From Sequoia sempervirens (taxonomy: Eukaryota > Streptophyta > Pinopsida > Cupressales > Cupressaceae), in contig VDFB02373365.1 of assembly GCA_007258455.2 (NCBI GenBank), positions 218,235,765 through 218,299,764 on the forward strand: a DNA stretch of 64,000 nt, written 5' to 3'. Under the pieces are notes generated by a model that saw only the letters and a list, made by a program, of their open reading frames with translations, was not told the origin of the DNA and searched no databases. Position numbers and translations under genes: made by a program. Below are positions 1 to 11,530 of this stretch, in pieces (within the stretch, counting starts at the first letter, position 1; the number at the start of each line of letters is the position of its first letter).

Positions 1-172
1 CATATGACATGGAGACATGGAATGGACTAGCAGACAGTTGACTTCCCTTGTCAAGGTTAGGATAAGGGTGATAAGTGGACGTTTGTTGCAAATTACTGGT
101 AGGATTTATGTCAAGTGACTGTTGATGGTGAGGGTAGACTAATGGAGGTGGCAAAGTATTTATGTCAAAGCC

Positions 173-385
173 TCATGGTAACTTAGCCTCTTGGTCCAAA
201 AGCATGGCTAGATACCTTTGAGGGTCGCGTAAGACTAAGTTTTCTACAAAGGAGACTATATCAGGGTTTTGTGTTGTAGCTTCTAAGTCTTCTACATATA
301 CTCGTCCATTCTGGTCTCTTTTTATTAATAGCTCAAAAATGTTTTGTGATGAAGATGGTATGTTCATGGAAGACTGCATGTTCAT
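173..385 (-). CDS. Unrecognised 70-codon ORF, possible gag N-terminal piece
   Basis: The ORF begins with ATG and encodes a mostly acidic, soluble peptide with a segment reading SFVENLVLRDPQRYLAMLL that could form an amphipathic helix. It has no motif that I recognise. Its place, about 2 kb inside a 5' LTR on the same strand, is where gag would begin, which is the only reason to suggest gag. It could equally be a chance ORF. Confidence 0.25.
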   Translation of the reverse strand: MNMQSSMNIPSSSQNIFELLIKRDQNGRVYVEDLEATTQNPDIVSFVENLVLRDPQRYLAMLLDQEAKLP

Positions 386-1019
386 GTTGTGAAATGGGTC
401 AAAAAAGGTCTAATGTTTGTTCGTGTCATAAGTGTTATTGTCGATGTTGGGATTGGAATCTTGTCCAAAGTTTTCCATTTGTCATTGTTGTCTTTGAAGC
501 CTAGTCTCAAACATAAAAGGGATTTTCTCAAATGAGGATGATGAGAATGACAAGTAAATGCAAGGATGACACTAGCCTATGTTTTTTGGATTTTCGATAA
601 GGATGAAAATGCAAGACTATGTTTCCTAAAATGTTGACTAGAATGACTAGGTGATGATAACGTTTGTCTAAGGAAATGATTGATGTAAGATGACAAGGTG
701 ATCAAAGCCAAAATTTTGACTGAGGATGAAGATGATGATGTTTGACTAAGGACTTAATGTTATAAATGCAAGGTCTAGGTTCAAAATGATGACTAAGATG
801 AACAATGCAAAGTTTAAGTTCAAAATGAAAACTGAGATTGTTTTTTGATGTTTTTTTGAAAAGTCTGAGTTGTCTAAGGTCGATTGTTTGTGTCCAGATT
901 TGTGAATGTTGTGTATATTGTTTGAAAATCTAGAAAACACTTGACAAGCACAATGTTTTAAATGTAAGCAAGCGCACATAAGACAAGTACAATCCTAGGT
1001 TAGGCCAAGACAATATTCG

Positions 1020-1640
1020 CTAGATTCCACGTGGGTTTCCCCAACCGCATATCTGTAGCGTGTGAATTCAGAAGCTTGGTTGCATGGGCTCCCTCTTACA
1101 GTGCACTCTCTTCTTAGGCCAACCAAGCTTTCAACCCCCATGAAACTCCCATGGCAGATTGATCACCTCTACTACAAACTGCGAAAGTGTGGATGCCTTC
1201 ACACTGACCGGTGCTGCACTAGCAAATAGAAGGTTTTTGGCTTACTACACAAAGGTGTTTAATTTGGGACCCCCGTTCGAGTGGCCATACATGGGGCAAG
1301 AGATTAATCACCAATTAAGTGGCACTCTAGCCTAAAGAGGTTAAGCTCAACAGGGTTTAAGGGAGTACTACTCTGTCCATATGACACATCCACACTCGTA
1401 ATCTTAGGTTTTCCCTTAAGATTCACATTTATATATCAGTCGGGGGTAGCTTGGCCTTAGCTCCATTGCTGATTTGAGTCACGTTGGGGTGATGAAATCC
1501 CTAGGCAGGCCTAATTTCTAGAGTTAGTAACCGTTTCTCTTACACCCAGGATCGCATGAATGCGCAAGGGGAGAGGATACTCCGATATACCAAATCGTGA
1601 GGGTAATAACATCTAAAAAATGGGTCTATTTTTCTGATCA
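1020..1640. repeat. Leader module of T1, related to 3600-4030
   Basis: The segment around 1486-1600 shares GGGGTGATGAAATCCC, a following AGGCAGG/AAGCAGG block, a CCCAGG...CGCA block and GCAAGGGGA with the segment around 3895-3995. The order and strand are the same and the spacing is similar, but the two are clearly diverged. Both copies sit roughly 0.7-1.4 kb inside a TGTAGACA-type LTR once nested insertions are removed, so this looks like a conserved untranslated leader rather than a gene. Confidence 0.5.
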
Positions 1641-2337
1641 CTGAGTTTTCACAAGGTGAGAGCATACTCACCTACCATTTTGCAAACACAGTCATGCAAA
1701 TAAGACATTGTTCTTTTTAATTGCACTAAAAGTAAGTGTGTACTAATCTAAGAAAAAGATAAGCACAATGTTTTAGTGTTTATTCTTTGACATTCAAACC
1801 TACAAGACCACATGTTAGTAGTTTGAATGTTTTCCTTTGACCCACAAAAAACTCCAACGCCACATGCTGCCAACAAAGATTAGTAACCAAAAAATAAAAA
1901 TAAAAATAAAATAAAAAATTAATAACACCAACAAATTAAAACAGCGATAACTTTCTCAAAACTTAAAAAAAATTTAAATCGTTTGAATCCATGGAAAGCT
2001 AAAAATCAAACCTTCAAAACCCAGAACGTATTTTCCACAATTCTGCACAAAAAAATGTTATAGGCAAAAAGAAACGCGGGTTTTAACAGTTAAAGCTTAA
2101 AAAAATGTGATCACTAAAATGATCATAACTTTCTCAAATCTTAACATAATTTGAAACCATTTGAAGTTCTAGAAATTTGAGAATGAGATCTACAAAACCC
2201 AGAAAATTTTTTAAAGTATTTTATTCGCCCATTTTTTTGTGCTCAAAAAAAGGTGACGGGATTTTGTATGACTTCTTGGTTGTAACCTGCAAAATAGTGA
2301 AAACAAACAAGATAACACACCAATTTTTCTACATAAT

Positions 2338-3518
2338 GTCGGGTTCACCAATGTAACTAAGGGTAAGTTTTTGGATTAGATTCAATCAATAAAGCATATA
2401 AAATAAACCCAAAGACCTATCAAGAAAAATGAAAACTAAAAATAAGAACAAATATACCTTTCATTTGTAGGAGTTTCCATGATTCACCTTGATAGTACCT
2501 TCTAACTTGTTGATTTGTGTTGCCCTCAGATTCGACGTGCAAGCAATCCTTGACAAAGACCTACACAAGCTTTGAAGGATTTGAATCTAAATGTGTATGC
2601 CTATGTCTATGACAAAATGACTCTAAAATGCCAAATTAATCTAAATATTAATATGCCAGAATATTGTAATCTATGTGTGTAATGTAGAAATGAGAGCAAA
2701 ATAACATTTTATAGAAAATGCCATTTTAAATGGATGGACAAGATTGACTTCTGACAAAGACCTAAAATCAAAGGCCCAGATTAAATCTGACAATTCCTAA
2801 TTAGGGTTAGGGAAAAGTCATTAATCGAGCGGTCGAGATGTTATCTAATAAGATTGAATCGGCGGTGGAGAATAAATGAGGAAATTAATTCAAAAATAAA
2901 GATTTTCGAAAATGAAGATAAAGACTGGATTGAAGATCAGTTTTGGAAAGATCAAGAATCTTCCCGATCACTTGATTTATGGAGGAAAGTTACCAATTTG
3001 GAACTAAATTAATTCCAAATGTGAATTTTGTGAAATAATAAATAATTGATTTTCAGATTATTTACCAAAATGGACTGTCAGTTAAGATTGAGATGACATT
3101 TTAAATAATTTAAGAAATTAAATAATTAAAGATAATTATTTAATTTAACAGATAAGACTAATAATTAAATAAATTTATTTATTTATTTAATTATGACAGT
3201 TAGTGACATATTAAATAAATAAATAAAACTTATTTATTTAATAATCGAAGAAATGACTGAAGAAGGGTGATTAAATAAATTAAGCAATTTATTTAATTAA
3301 GGGAAGACTTAGACAATTATTGACGTATTTAATAAATAAATAAAATTTATTTATTTAATAATCATGAAGAATAAAAGGACATGAATTAATAAAATAATTA
3401 TGAATTATTTAATCAATAGTTGAATGTGGACCAAGGACATAATTAAATGTCATAATTATGTTAGGACGAAAGTGGTAAAAATGAAGCTTGTAGGCCTAGG
3501 TCATTTTAAGTGTCTACA
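2338..3518 (-). repeat. LTR of T1 (5' LTR, minus strand)
   Basis: On the minus strand the segment starts TGTAGACACTTAAAATGACC and ends in GGTGAACCCGACA, giving TG...CA ends. The start closely matches the plus-strand LTR start at 33951. The U3 side (2900-3420) is packed with AATTAAATAAA-type palindromic A/T blocks, as in the T2, T3 and T4 LTRs. No purine tract lies outside the right end, so this is read as a 5' LTR with its interior to the left. The second LTR is outside the window, so the exact ends are inferred from the motifs. Confidence 0.6.
2706..2713 (-). promoter_or_regulatory. TATA-like box in T1 LTR
   Basis: The minus strand reads TATAAAAT in the middle of the LTR, where a Pol II promoter for the element is expected. 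The related LTRs carry TATAAATA at a comparable place. No experimental start site is implied. Confidence 0.4.
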
Positions 3519-4256
3519 GGACTTTAAAATGATAATAATAAGGCCAATTTGTCAAAAAGTTTATTGGTTTCTCACAAGAAAACACTTTCAAGAAAACACA
3601 ATCCTATGATTAGTGTTAAGGGTATGGCCAACGTGGTCTTAAGCTAGGAAGCTCAAGGTGTCTAAGGAGCCCTCGATATACTCTCGGTACGTGAGGCACA
3701 ACCGTGAACACCAACCCATCACAAGCATGAGTTGGGAACCCCAGCGAGATACTGAAGGGCTCAGACCAACTCTTCACGTCTATCTAGGTATCACTTTAGC
3801 TTCGACGCTCCACCAATTACGACGCGACTAGATTGGGGTACAACTTTCGCTCCCCCACCTTTGTATACCCCGCTAGTACGCATGGTTGGAATCGTCCCTT
3901 GGGGTGATGAAATCCCCAAGCAGGTCCCACTAGAAAGAAAGCACCAATGATTTCCAACTACTCCCCAGGCTCACACGAAGTGCAAGGGGAAAGTGAAAAC
4001 AAACTAATACCCCCTTTGGGTAACACAAAAAGATAGACACAACAAGCAATGAATATTACTTCCCCTAATTAAACTATATTCTCATATTAACGAGAACAAC
4101 AAGGATAGCTTTAAAAATCTGAGCAAATGGATAACCCTGCAAGCAAATATTAGTTGTTTTATCCCACTTTCTTCATCAATTTCACAAGAATATGTTGTAA
4201 AAAGTTAGCAAAAACACAAATGTCCTTGCAAGAAATAATCTTAGGGGGTTAGTATA
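3519..4256 (-). mobile_element. T2 interior, left remnant (leader module 3600-4030)
   Basis: Non-coding sequence between the T1 LTR and the composite element. It contains the leader module related to 1020-1640. It is read as the interior of T2 (5' LTR at 22279-23540) because the sequence 22278-22233, then 13703-13028, then 4256-3519 becomes continuous when the two nested insertions are taken out. Short ORFs here are not convincing genes. Confidence 0.4.
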
Positions 4257-5750
4257 TGATGCAGGAGCACCCAAGCCCTTCAAGGAACACTTCAGGGGTC
4301 AGGAGTTTGCAGGGGTCGGGAGGACCTGTCAAGCAAATCAAAACATCAATTATAATCTTTTGAAGCCTATAATGGCTTTTGAAATGGGAAATAACTTGGA
4401 AGGAGTCAACTATCCTAAGGGTCCTGATAAGGACCCTAGGACCAAAATGAAATGTATTTGGACCAATAGTGTCCTAGGGGGTCTAGATAGGTTTATAAAG
4501 TTTTAATCATGTCAATAAGGTTGAATAATAATGATTTAATAGTTTGGAAGGGTTTCTAGTTAATAGGAATTCATAGAATAAGAGTGGGGAAATTCAAAAT
4601 TTCAAAAATCCACCTTTGGGCGGCAAGGTGTGTTTAGGGTGTTTTAGCAATAGTTAAGCATTCTTATCAATCCAAAATGGTTGGATCAGTTGGGGAGGGG
4701 TTATACAAACCTTCAGAAGTCATTTGTATGGAGGTTGATCAATTGGAGAGGGTATTGTACGGACTGTTCTTAGAAAACCCAATAAAATTTCTGTTTTCTT
4801 CCATTTTTCTATGTTTTTTACATGAAAGCTTGATTCCTATTAAGGATATATGCTATTGGATGCTTTAGGGGTTTGTATTTACATTTTTTAACACCTCTTA
4901 CATGTTCTGATAAGTAAAAGAGGTCAATTCTTATACGTTTGAACTGACTGTCCTCAGGAAAAGACAGATTTTGCACTTGTTTTGAGAGTTTTTAATGAAT
5001 GAATGATCCATTTCATGGGAGATTATGACTGTATCTTGTGAAATGGATCATATTTAACATGTACCATACTATACTAACAATATAATGTGCAGGAGAGATG
5101 AATACTATGGTGTACACCAAGCTTTGACTGTGAAAAGTGCTTGAAGTTGGAGGCTAGGGTATAGCAGTGGAAGATCTACCTAAAGGAGGGGTATTTTTTT
5201 GAGTTGGGATAGTATAAATATGTTGTCCTAATGGTGTAGGGTTAATAAACAAGTTTTGGAAGTGTGTGGAAGGCCAAGAACCAGGAAGCCCTAGTTTTGA
5301 GGCAAGTTAAACAGGGTTTTGTGATCAGGGATCTTAGAGGTGTCATAGAGGGTTAGGACCTTGAAAATCCTTGGTTTTGAGATAATTTGAGACACTTTTG
5401 AAAGTTTCTTAGTCAGGGGATAAAGTTAGAGAGGGTTTGCTTTGTAAAAGTAGGCTAATTGAGTAGCCTTAAAAAGGGTAGGTGTATTGAAGTATATGTT
5501 GGTCCAAAAGAATCACTGTTGGTTTTTAGATATGTTGTGTAGGCCCTAAAAGGGTATCTCAATCCATATTTTATTTGTTAAGTGTTTTGGAAAGCTTGAG
5601 TGTAAAGTGGCTTAAACCAGGTTGCCTATGCTACAAGGGAGGACATGCTATATGGTGGAATTTTGATGAGTTCTTTGAAACCCATTTTGAAATTGATCTA
5701 ATGTTCATTTGTGAGTCATTTTGAGAAGGTCTCCACCTTCCTCTGCATCA
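4257..5750 (+). repeat. LTR 1 of composite element
   Basis: It starts TGATGCAGGAGCACC, ends CTCTGCATCA, and is 1494 bp long. The start is set by the purine tract GGGGAGAA that lies directly before the equivalent base in LTRs 2 and 3. A TATAAATA box sits at 5213-5220. The 3' end is followed by GAG and then the primer site. Confidence 0.9.
5213..5220 (+). promoter_or_regulatory. TATA box in LTR 1 (also 8850-8857 and 12488-12495)
   Basis: TATAAATA is conserved at the same offset in all three LTRs, roughly 530 bases before the LTR end. It is the best promoter candidate for the element and fits a U3-R boundary shortly downstream. Confidence 0.55.
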
Positions 5751-5753
5751 GAG

Positions 5754-5767
5754 TGGTATCAGAGCAG
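5754..5767 (+). other. Primer-binding site, initiator Met tRNA type
   Basis: TGGTATCAGAGCAG begins 3 bases after the LTR end. This is the usual complement of the 3' end of plant initiator methionine tRNA. The second interior carries a decayed version. Confidence 0.85.
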
Positions 5768-5800
5768 TGAGTAGGTCCTTTAGGGATTGAAGAAAAAATA

Positions 5801-7459
5801 ATGGCACCAAAAAATCAATTGGCAAGAGAGTTAAAGGAGTTAAAGGAAATCTTGGAAAGGGAGAAAAGGGAAAGAAGAGAACAAGAAGCAGCAAGAGAGG
5901 AGGCTAGAGCAAGAGAAGAAAGGAAATGGAGAAGGGAGAGAGAGACCATGCAAAGAAGGATAAATAACCTTGAGAGGAGTAGGAGGAGAGAAGAACAAGA
6001 AGATCAAGAAGACAATGATGAAGAAGAATAGCATGTGAGGGTAAATCAAGAACAACAAGCAAATGAGACAGAGGACCCTAAGGAAAGGAGGTTACTAAGA
6101 TTGTTGGAGGCAGTACAAGGTCATGGAGGAAAGAGTCACATAGATTTTCCTATCTATCAAGGGAAGATGGATAGTGAAGAGGTGTTAGGATGGCTTGATG
6201 CCTTAGAGAACTACTTTGAGTTTGAGGAGATGGATGAAGAGAGGAAGGTTAAGTCTTCCAAAACTAAGTTGAGAGGAACAAAATTGACATGGTGGACTAG
6301 TTTTCAGAATGATAGGATGGCTAGAGTATTGGCAAAAGTCTCTACATGGGCAAGGATGAAGAGTTTGGTCAAGGAACAATTCCTACTATCTGATTACACA
6401 ATTCATGTGAAGAGGATGAGGCAGAATTTGAGACAAAAGGACATGGATGTGATGTCCTATACTAAGAAATTTCACAAGCTTAGTATTAGAGGAGGTTATG
6501 AGGAAGAAGATAAGAAAGTAGCCAGGTATATCAATGGCTTGAGGTATAATGTTCAAGATGAGATTGGTTTGCAAATGCCAAGGACATTAGGTGAATGTTT
6601 TCAATTGGCCATTAGAGCTGAAGAAAAGGTTAAGAGGAAGCAAGAAAGATCAAGCAATGGTGGAAGAGGAGGTAGTTCAAACAGGGACAGAGGTAATAGA
6701 GAGCAAGGACAAGGCAGCAATGAGAAGAGCAGCTATGACAAAAGCAAAGAGGTATTTTCTGATCAAAGAGGTGGATACACTCCTAGAGGAGGAGGCATAT
6801 TTGGACAAGGTAGAGGACCATTCATAGGTAGGTGTTTCAATTGCAATGAACTAGGGCATCCTTCCTTCAAGTGTACTAAATGGGAACAAGCTAACAGGGG
6901 AAGAGATAGGAGAGCTAACTTGGTACAAGAAGAAGAAGACAAGAAGGAGGAATCAAAAACATTCATGGCAGACCCTATGACTGATGGTGAGTTTCTTATG
7001 GTCAAGCAAGGAGAAAGAATTCATCAAGAGCCAAAAGTAACTATTTTCAAGACAAATTGTTTGAGTCATGGTAAGATCTGCAGATTTCTCATAGATTCAG
7101 GGTCACATAGCAATTTAGTTTTAGTTGATATGGTAACCAAGCTAGAGATTGAAACATTTGATCATCCTAATCCCTACAAGGCCACTTGTGTAACTCAAGG
7201 ACATGTAGAGATTTGTAAGAGGGCTTATGTAGATTTCTCAATTGGATCATATCATGATAGGGTACTTTGTGATGTCATTCCAATGACTTGTGGTCATATC
7301 ATCTTGGGGAGACCATGGTAGTATACTAGGCAGACATTGCATGATCGTTTTCACAACACATATTTGGTGCATAAAGATGCAGTTAGATACAAGTTAGTGC
7401 CTTTTCCTTTGGATCAGTCAAATGAAAGTTTTATGATCTATTTTGAGAATAGTTTGTAG
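5801..7459 (+). pseudogene. gag-protease polyprotein, interior copy 1 (broken by stops)
   Basis: A single frame starts at ATG 5801 with a highly charged Glu/Arg coiled-coil-like N-terminus. A Retrotrans_gag-type domain follows (about 6130-6610; LGWLDALENYFEF, WARMKSLVKEQF, YINGLR). Next come a Gly/Arg/Ser linker, one CCHC zinc knuckle (6833-6874, CFNCNELGHPSFKC) and an aspartic protease whose active-site triad Asp-Ser-Gly is at 7094-7102. The protease flap-side end (GHIILGRPW) reaches 7318. In-frame TAG codons occur at 6029, 7319 and 7457; copy 2 has GAG, CAG and CAG there, so these are point lesions. Gag would package the RNA and the protease would process the polyprotein. No RT follows. Confidence 0.85.
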
Positions 7460-7893
7460 GTGAATAAGCAGGGTGAGACAGGGGAAGACATTGGTAGGTT
7501 GAGAAAAGACAAGTTGCGGCAGGTTTGTAAAGGATACAGTCCTAAAAACTAGAATTTGTGGGACTTGGACAATATTAAGGTGGGGAATATTGAATGCCCT
7601 ATAGTTGAGGGTGATAATGGTGTAGTTCTTTCACCAAGAAGTCAGTGGAATGAGGGCAGGAATAGCGCACAAGAACATACTGTTGTCAAACAGCAAAGAG
7701 GACAAACCAAACCCTGTTTTGGTTCTCACATGATGAATGTCAAGAGTACAAATTGGTAGAAAAGGAAGAAGGTGACCTTGGGTGATTTCTTGGTTTGTGA
7801 TCAGAAGGTGCAGGAATATAGGAACAAGGAGCAGTGTTCTGACAACAGGTTAGATGATTCTTGGGGCAATACTTTTTTCTTTCTTGGGGAGAA
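7460..7893 (+). other. 3' tail of interior copy 1 with polypurine tract (7886-7893)
   Basis: The gag frame stays weakly open through this tail, interrupted by TAG near 7551 and 7757, and even runs on into the LTR to 8143. I treat it as decayed 3' sequence and not as a gene. GGGGAGAA at 7886-7893 directly before the LTR is the polypurine tract that would prime plus-strand synthesis. Confidence 0.6.
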
Positions 7894-9388
7894 TGGTGCA
7901 GGAGCACCCAAGCCCTTCAAGGAACACTTTAGGGGTAAGGAGTGTGAATGGGTTAGGAGGACCTATCAACCAAATCAAAACATAAATTATAATCTTTTGA
8001 AGCCTATAATGGCTTTTAAAATGGGAAATAACTTGGAAGGAGTCAACTGTCCTAAGGGTCCTGATAAGGACCCTAGGACCAAAATGAAATGTATTTGGAC
8101 CAATAGTGTCCCAGGTGGACTAGATAGGTTTATAAAGTTTTAATCATGTCAATAAGGTTGAATAATAATTATTTAATAGTTTGGAAGGGTTTCTAGTTAA
8201 TAGGAATTCATAGAATAAGAGTGGGGAAATTCAAATTTTCAAAAATCCACCTTTGGGCGGGAAGGTGTGTTTAGGGTGTTTTAGCAATAGTTAAGCATTC
8301 TTATCAATCCCAAATGGTTGGATCAGTTGGGGAGTTTTTATATAAAGCTTCAGAAGTCATTTGTACACAGGTTGATTAATTGGAGCAAGTACTGTACGGA
8401 CTGTTCTCATAAAACCTAATAAAATTTCTATTTTCTTGCATTTTTCTATGTTTTTTAAATGAAAACTTGAGTCCTATTAAGGATATATGATGTTGGATGC
8501 TTTAGGGGTTTTTATTTACATGTTTTAACACCTCTTACATGTTCTAATAAGCAAAATAGGTCAATTATTGTACGTTTGAACAGACTGTTCTCAGGAAAAG
8601 ACATATTTTGCACTTGTTTTGAGAGTTTTTAATGAATGAATGATCCATTTCATGGGAGATTATGACTGTATCTTATGAAATGGATCATATTTAACATGCA
8701 CCATACTAGACTAACAATATAATGTGTAGGAGAGATGAATACTATGGTGTACACCAAGCATTGACTGTGAAAAGTGCTTGAAGTTGGAGGCTAGGGTATT
8801 GCAGTGGAAGATCTACCTAAAGGAGGGGTATGTTTTTGAGTTGGGATAGTATAAATATGTTGTCCTAATGGTGTAGGGTCAATAAAAAAGTTTTGGAAGT
8901 GTGTGGAAGGCCAAGAACCAGGAAGCCCTAGTTTTGAGGCAAGTTAAGGAGGGTTTTGTGATCAAGGATCTTAGAGGTGTCATAGAGGGTGAGGACCTTA
9001 AAAATCCTTGGTTTTGAGACAATTTGAAACACTTTTGAAAGTTTCTTAGTCAGGGGATAAAGTTAAAGAGGGGTTGCTTTGTAAAAGTAGTCTAATTGAG
9101 TAGCCTTAAGAAGGGTAGGTGTATTGAAAGTATATGTTGGTCCAAAAGAATCACTATTGGTTTTTAGATATGTTGTGTAGGCCCCAAAAGGGTATCTCAA
9201 TCCATATTTTATTTGTTAAGTGTTTTGGAAAGCTTGAGTGTAAAGTGGCTTAAACCAGGTTGCCTATGCTACAAGGGAGGACATGCTATATGGTGGAATC
9301 TTGATGAGTTCTTTGAAACCCATTTTGAAATTGATCTAATGTTCATTTTTGAGTCATTTTGAGAAGGTCTCCACCTTCCTCTGCATTA
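7894..9388 (+). repeat. LTR 2 of composite element (shared)
   Basis: It starts TGGTGCAGGAGCACC and ends CTCTGCATTA, so the terminal CA has become TA. Length is 1495 bp. It serves as 3' LTR for interior 1 and 5' LTR for interior 2. TATA box at 8850-8857. Confidence 0.9.
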
Positions 9389-9391
9389 GAG

Positions 9392-9405
9392 TGGCATTAG
9401 AGCAG
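9392..9405 (+). other. Decayed primer-binding site of interior copy 2
   Basis: TGGCATTAGAGCAG differs from the copy-1 site at two positions (T to C and C to T) and lies at the same 3-base offset from the LTR end. Confidence 0.8.
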
Positions 9406-9438
9406 TGAGTAGGTCCTTTAGGGATTGAAGAAAAAACA

Positions 9439-11160
9439 ATGGCACCAAAAAATCAATTGGCAAGAGAGATAGAGGAGTTAAAGGAAATCTTGGAAAGGGA
9501 GAAAAGGGAAAGAAGAGAACAAGAAGTAGCAAGAGAGTAGGCTAGATCAATAGAAGAAAGGAAATGGATAAGGGAGAGAGAGACCATGCAAGGAAGGATT
9601 AATAACCTTTACAGGAGTAGGAGGAGAGAAGAACAAGAAGACCAAGAAGACAATGATGAAGAAGAAGAGCATGTGAGGGTAAATCAAGAACAACAAGAAA
9701 ATGAGATAGAGGACCCTGAGGAAAGGAGGTTACTGAGATTGTTGAAGGCAGTACAAGGTCATGGAGGAAAGAGTCACATAGATTTTCCTATCTATCAAGG
9801 GAAGATGGATAGTGAAGAGGTGTTAGGATGGCTTGATGCCTTAGAGAACTACTTTGAGTTTGAGGAGATGGATGGAGAGAGGAAGGTTAATTTTTCCAAA
9901 ACTAAGTTGAGAGGAACAACATTGACATGGTGGACTAGTTTTCAGAATGATAGGATGGCTAGAGTATTGGCAAAAGTCTCTACATGGGCAAGGATGAAGA
10001 GTTTGGTCAAGGAACAATTCCTACTATCTGATTACACAATTCATGTGAAGAGGATGAGGCAGAATTTGAGACAAAAGGACATGGATGTGATGTCCTATAC
10101 TGAGCAATTTCTCAAGCTTAGTATTAGAGGAGGTTATGAGGAAGAAGATGAGAAAGTAGCCAGGTATATCAATGGCTTGAGGTATAATCTACAAGATGAG
10201 ATTGGTTTGCAAATGCCAAGGACATTAGGAGAATGTTTTCAATTGGCCATTAGAGCTAAAGGAAAGGTGAAGAGGAAGCAAGAAAGATCAAGCAATGGTG
10301 GAAGATGAGGTAGTTCAAACAGGGGTAGAGGTAATAGAGAACAAGCACAAGGCAACAATGAGAAGAACAACAATTACAAAAGTAAAGAGGTATTTTCTGA
10401 TCAAAGAGGTGGATACACTCCTATAGGAGGAGGAAGATTTGGACAAGGTAGAGGACCATTCACAGGTAGGTGTTTCAATTGCAATGAACAAGGGCATCCT
10501 TCCTTCAAGTGTCCTAAATGGGAACAAGTTGATACGGGCAGAGATAAGAGAGCTAAGTTGGTACAAGAAGAAGAAGACAAGGAGGAAGAAAAAACATTCA
10601 TGGCAGACCCTGTGACTAATGGTAAGTTTCTTATGGTCAAGCAAGGAGAAATACTTCATCAAGAGCCAAAAGTAACTATTTTCAAGACAAATTGTTTGAG
10701 TCATGGTAAGATCTGCAGATTGCTCATAGATTCAGGGTCACATAGCAATATAGTTTCAGTTGATATGGTAACCAAGCTAGAGATTGAAACATTTGATCAT
10801 TCTACTCCCTACAAGGCCACTTGGGTAACCCAAGGACAACATGTAGAGATTTTTAAGAGGGCTTATGTAGATTTCTCAATTGGATCATATCATGATAGGG
10901 TGCTTTGTGATGTCATTCCAATGACTTGTGGTCATATCATCTTGGGGAGACCATGGCAGTATACTAGGCAGACATTGCATGATGGTTTTCACAACACATA
11001 TTTGGTGCATAAAGATGCAGTTAGATACAAGTTAGTGCCTTTTCCATTGGAGCAGTCAAATGAAATTTTTATGATCTATTTTGAGAAGAGTTTGCAGGTG
11101 AATAAGCAGGGTGAGATAGGGGAAGACATTGGTAGGTTGAGAAAAGACAAGTTGCAGTAG
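9439..11160 (+). pseudogene. gag-protease polyprotein, interior copy 2 (broken by stops)
   Basis: This is the same polyprotein as copy 1, in one frame from ATG 9439 to TAG 11158. In-frame stops are TAG at 9538 (GAG in copy 1) and TGA at 10306 (GGA in copy 1). The Retrotrans_gag-type domain lies about 9770-10260, the zinc knuckle CFNCNEQGHPSFKC at 10471-10512 and the protease Asp-Ser-Gly at 10729-10737. Unlike copy 1, the protease is open to its end (GRPW...YFEKSLQV). The two copies carry different lesions, so neither is a simple recent duplicate of an already broken copy. Confidence 0.85.
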
Positions 11161-11530
11161 GGTTGTGAAGGATACAGTCCTAAAAAACAGAATTTGTGGG
11201 ACTTGGACAGTATTAAGGTGGGGAATATTGAATTCCCTATAGTTGAGGGTGATAATGGTGGAGTTCTTTCACCAAGGAGTCAATGGAATGAGGGCAGGAA
11301 CAGGCACAACAACATATTGTTGTCAAACAGAAAAGAGGACAAACCAAACCTTGTTTTGGTTGTCATATGATGAATGTCAAGAGTGTAGAATTGTAGAAGA
11401 GGAAGAAGGTGACCTTGGGTGATTTCTTGGTTTGTGATTAGAAGGTACACGAAGACAGGAACAAGGAGCAGTGTTATGACAACAAGTTAGATGATTCTTG
11501 GGGCAAGACTTTTTTCTTTCTTGGGGAGAA
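11161..11530 (+). other. 3' tail of interior copy 2 with polypurine tract (11523-11530)
   Basis: Non-coding equivalent of 7460-7893, ending in GGGGAGAA directly before LTR 3. Small indels relative to copy 1 close the frame that is partly open there. Confidence 0.6.

Larger units (their letters stand above)
1..2337 (-). mobile_element. T1: leader and 5' internal part of a minus-strand LTR element, cut by window start
   Basis: This stretch lies just inside the LTR at 2338-3518, which reads TGTAGACA at its right end on the minus strand, so the interior runs leftwards out of the window. It holds a conserved leader module (1020-1640), A-rich sequence (1850-2330) and one short minus-strand ORF (173-385). 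No recognisable pol domain is present. A TTTTGCAGG motif on the minus strand near 2290, about 45 bases inside the LTR, looks like a 3' splice site. Assignment to the Tat-like group rests on LTR similarity to T4, not on protein evidence. Confidence 0.5.

Noticed and set aside
5754..5767. Met tRNA gene
   Set aside because: Only the short primer-complement is present; no cloverleaf around it.
5840..6058. Minus-strand ORF with hydrophobic FFF/SSS peptide
   Set aside because: Antisense shadow of the Glu/Arg-rich gag N-terminus.
7772..8143. 123-codon ORF as a separate gene
   Set aside because: It is in the frame of gag, crosses the interior/LTR border, and is closed by indels in interior copy 2.
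10315..10704. 129-codon minus-strand ORF opposite gag copy 2
   Set aside because: Antisense of the Gly/Arg linker, knuckle and protease; not kept in copy 1.
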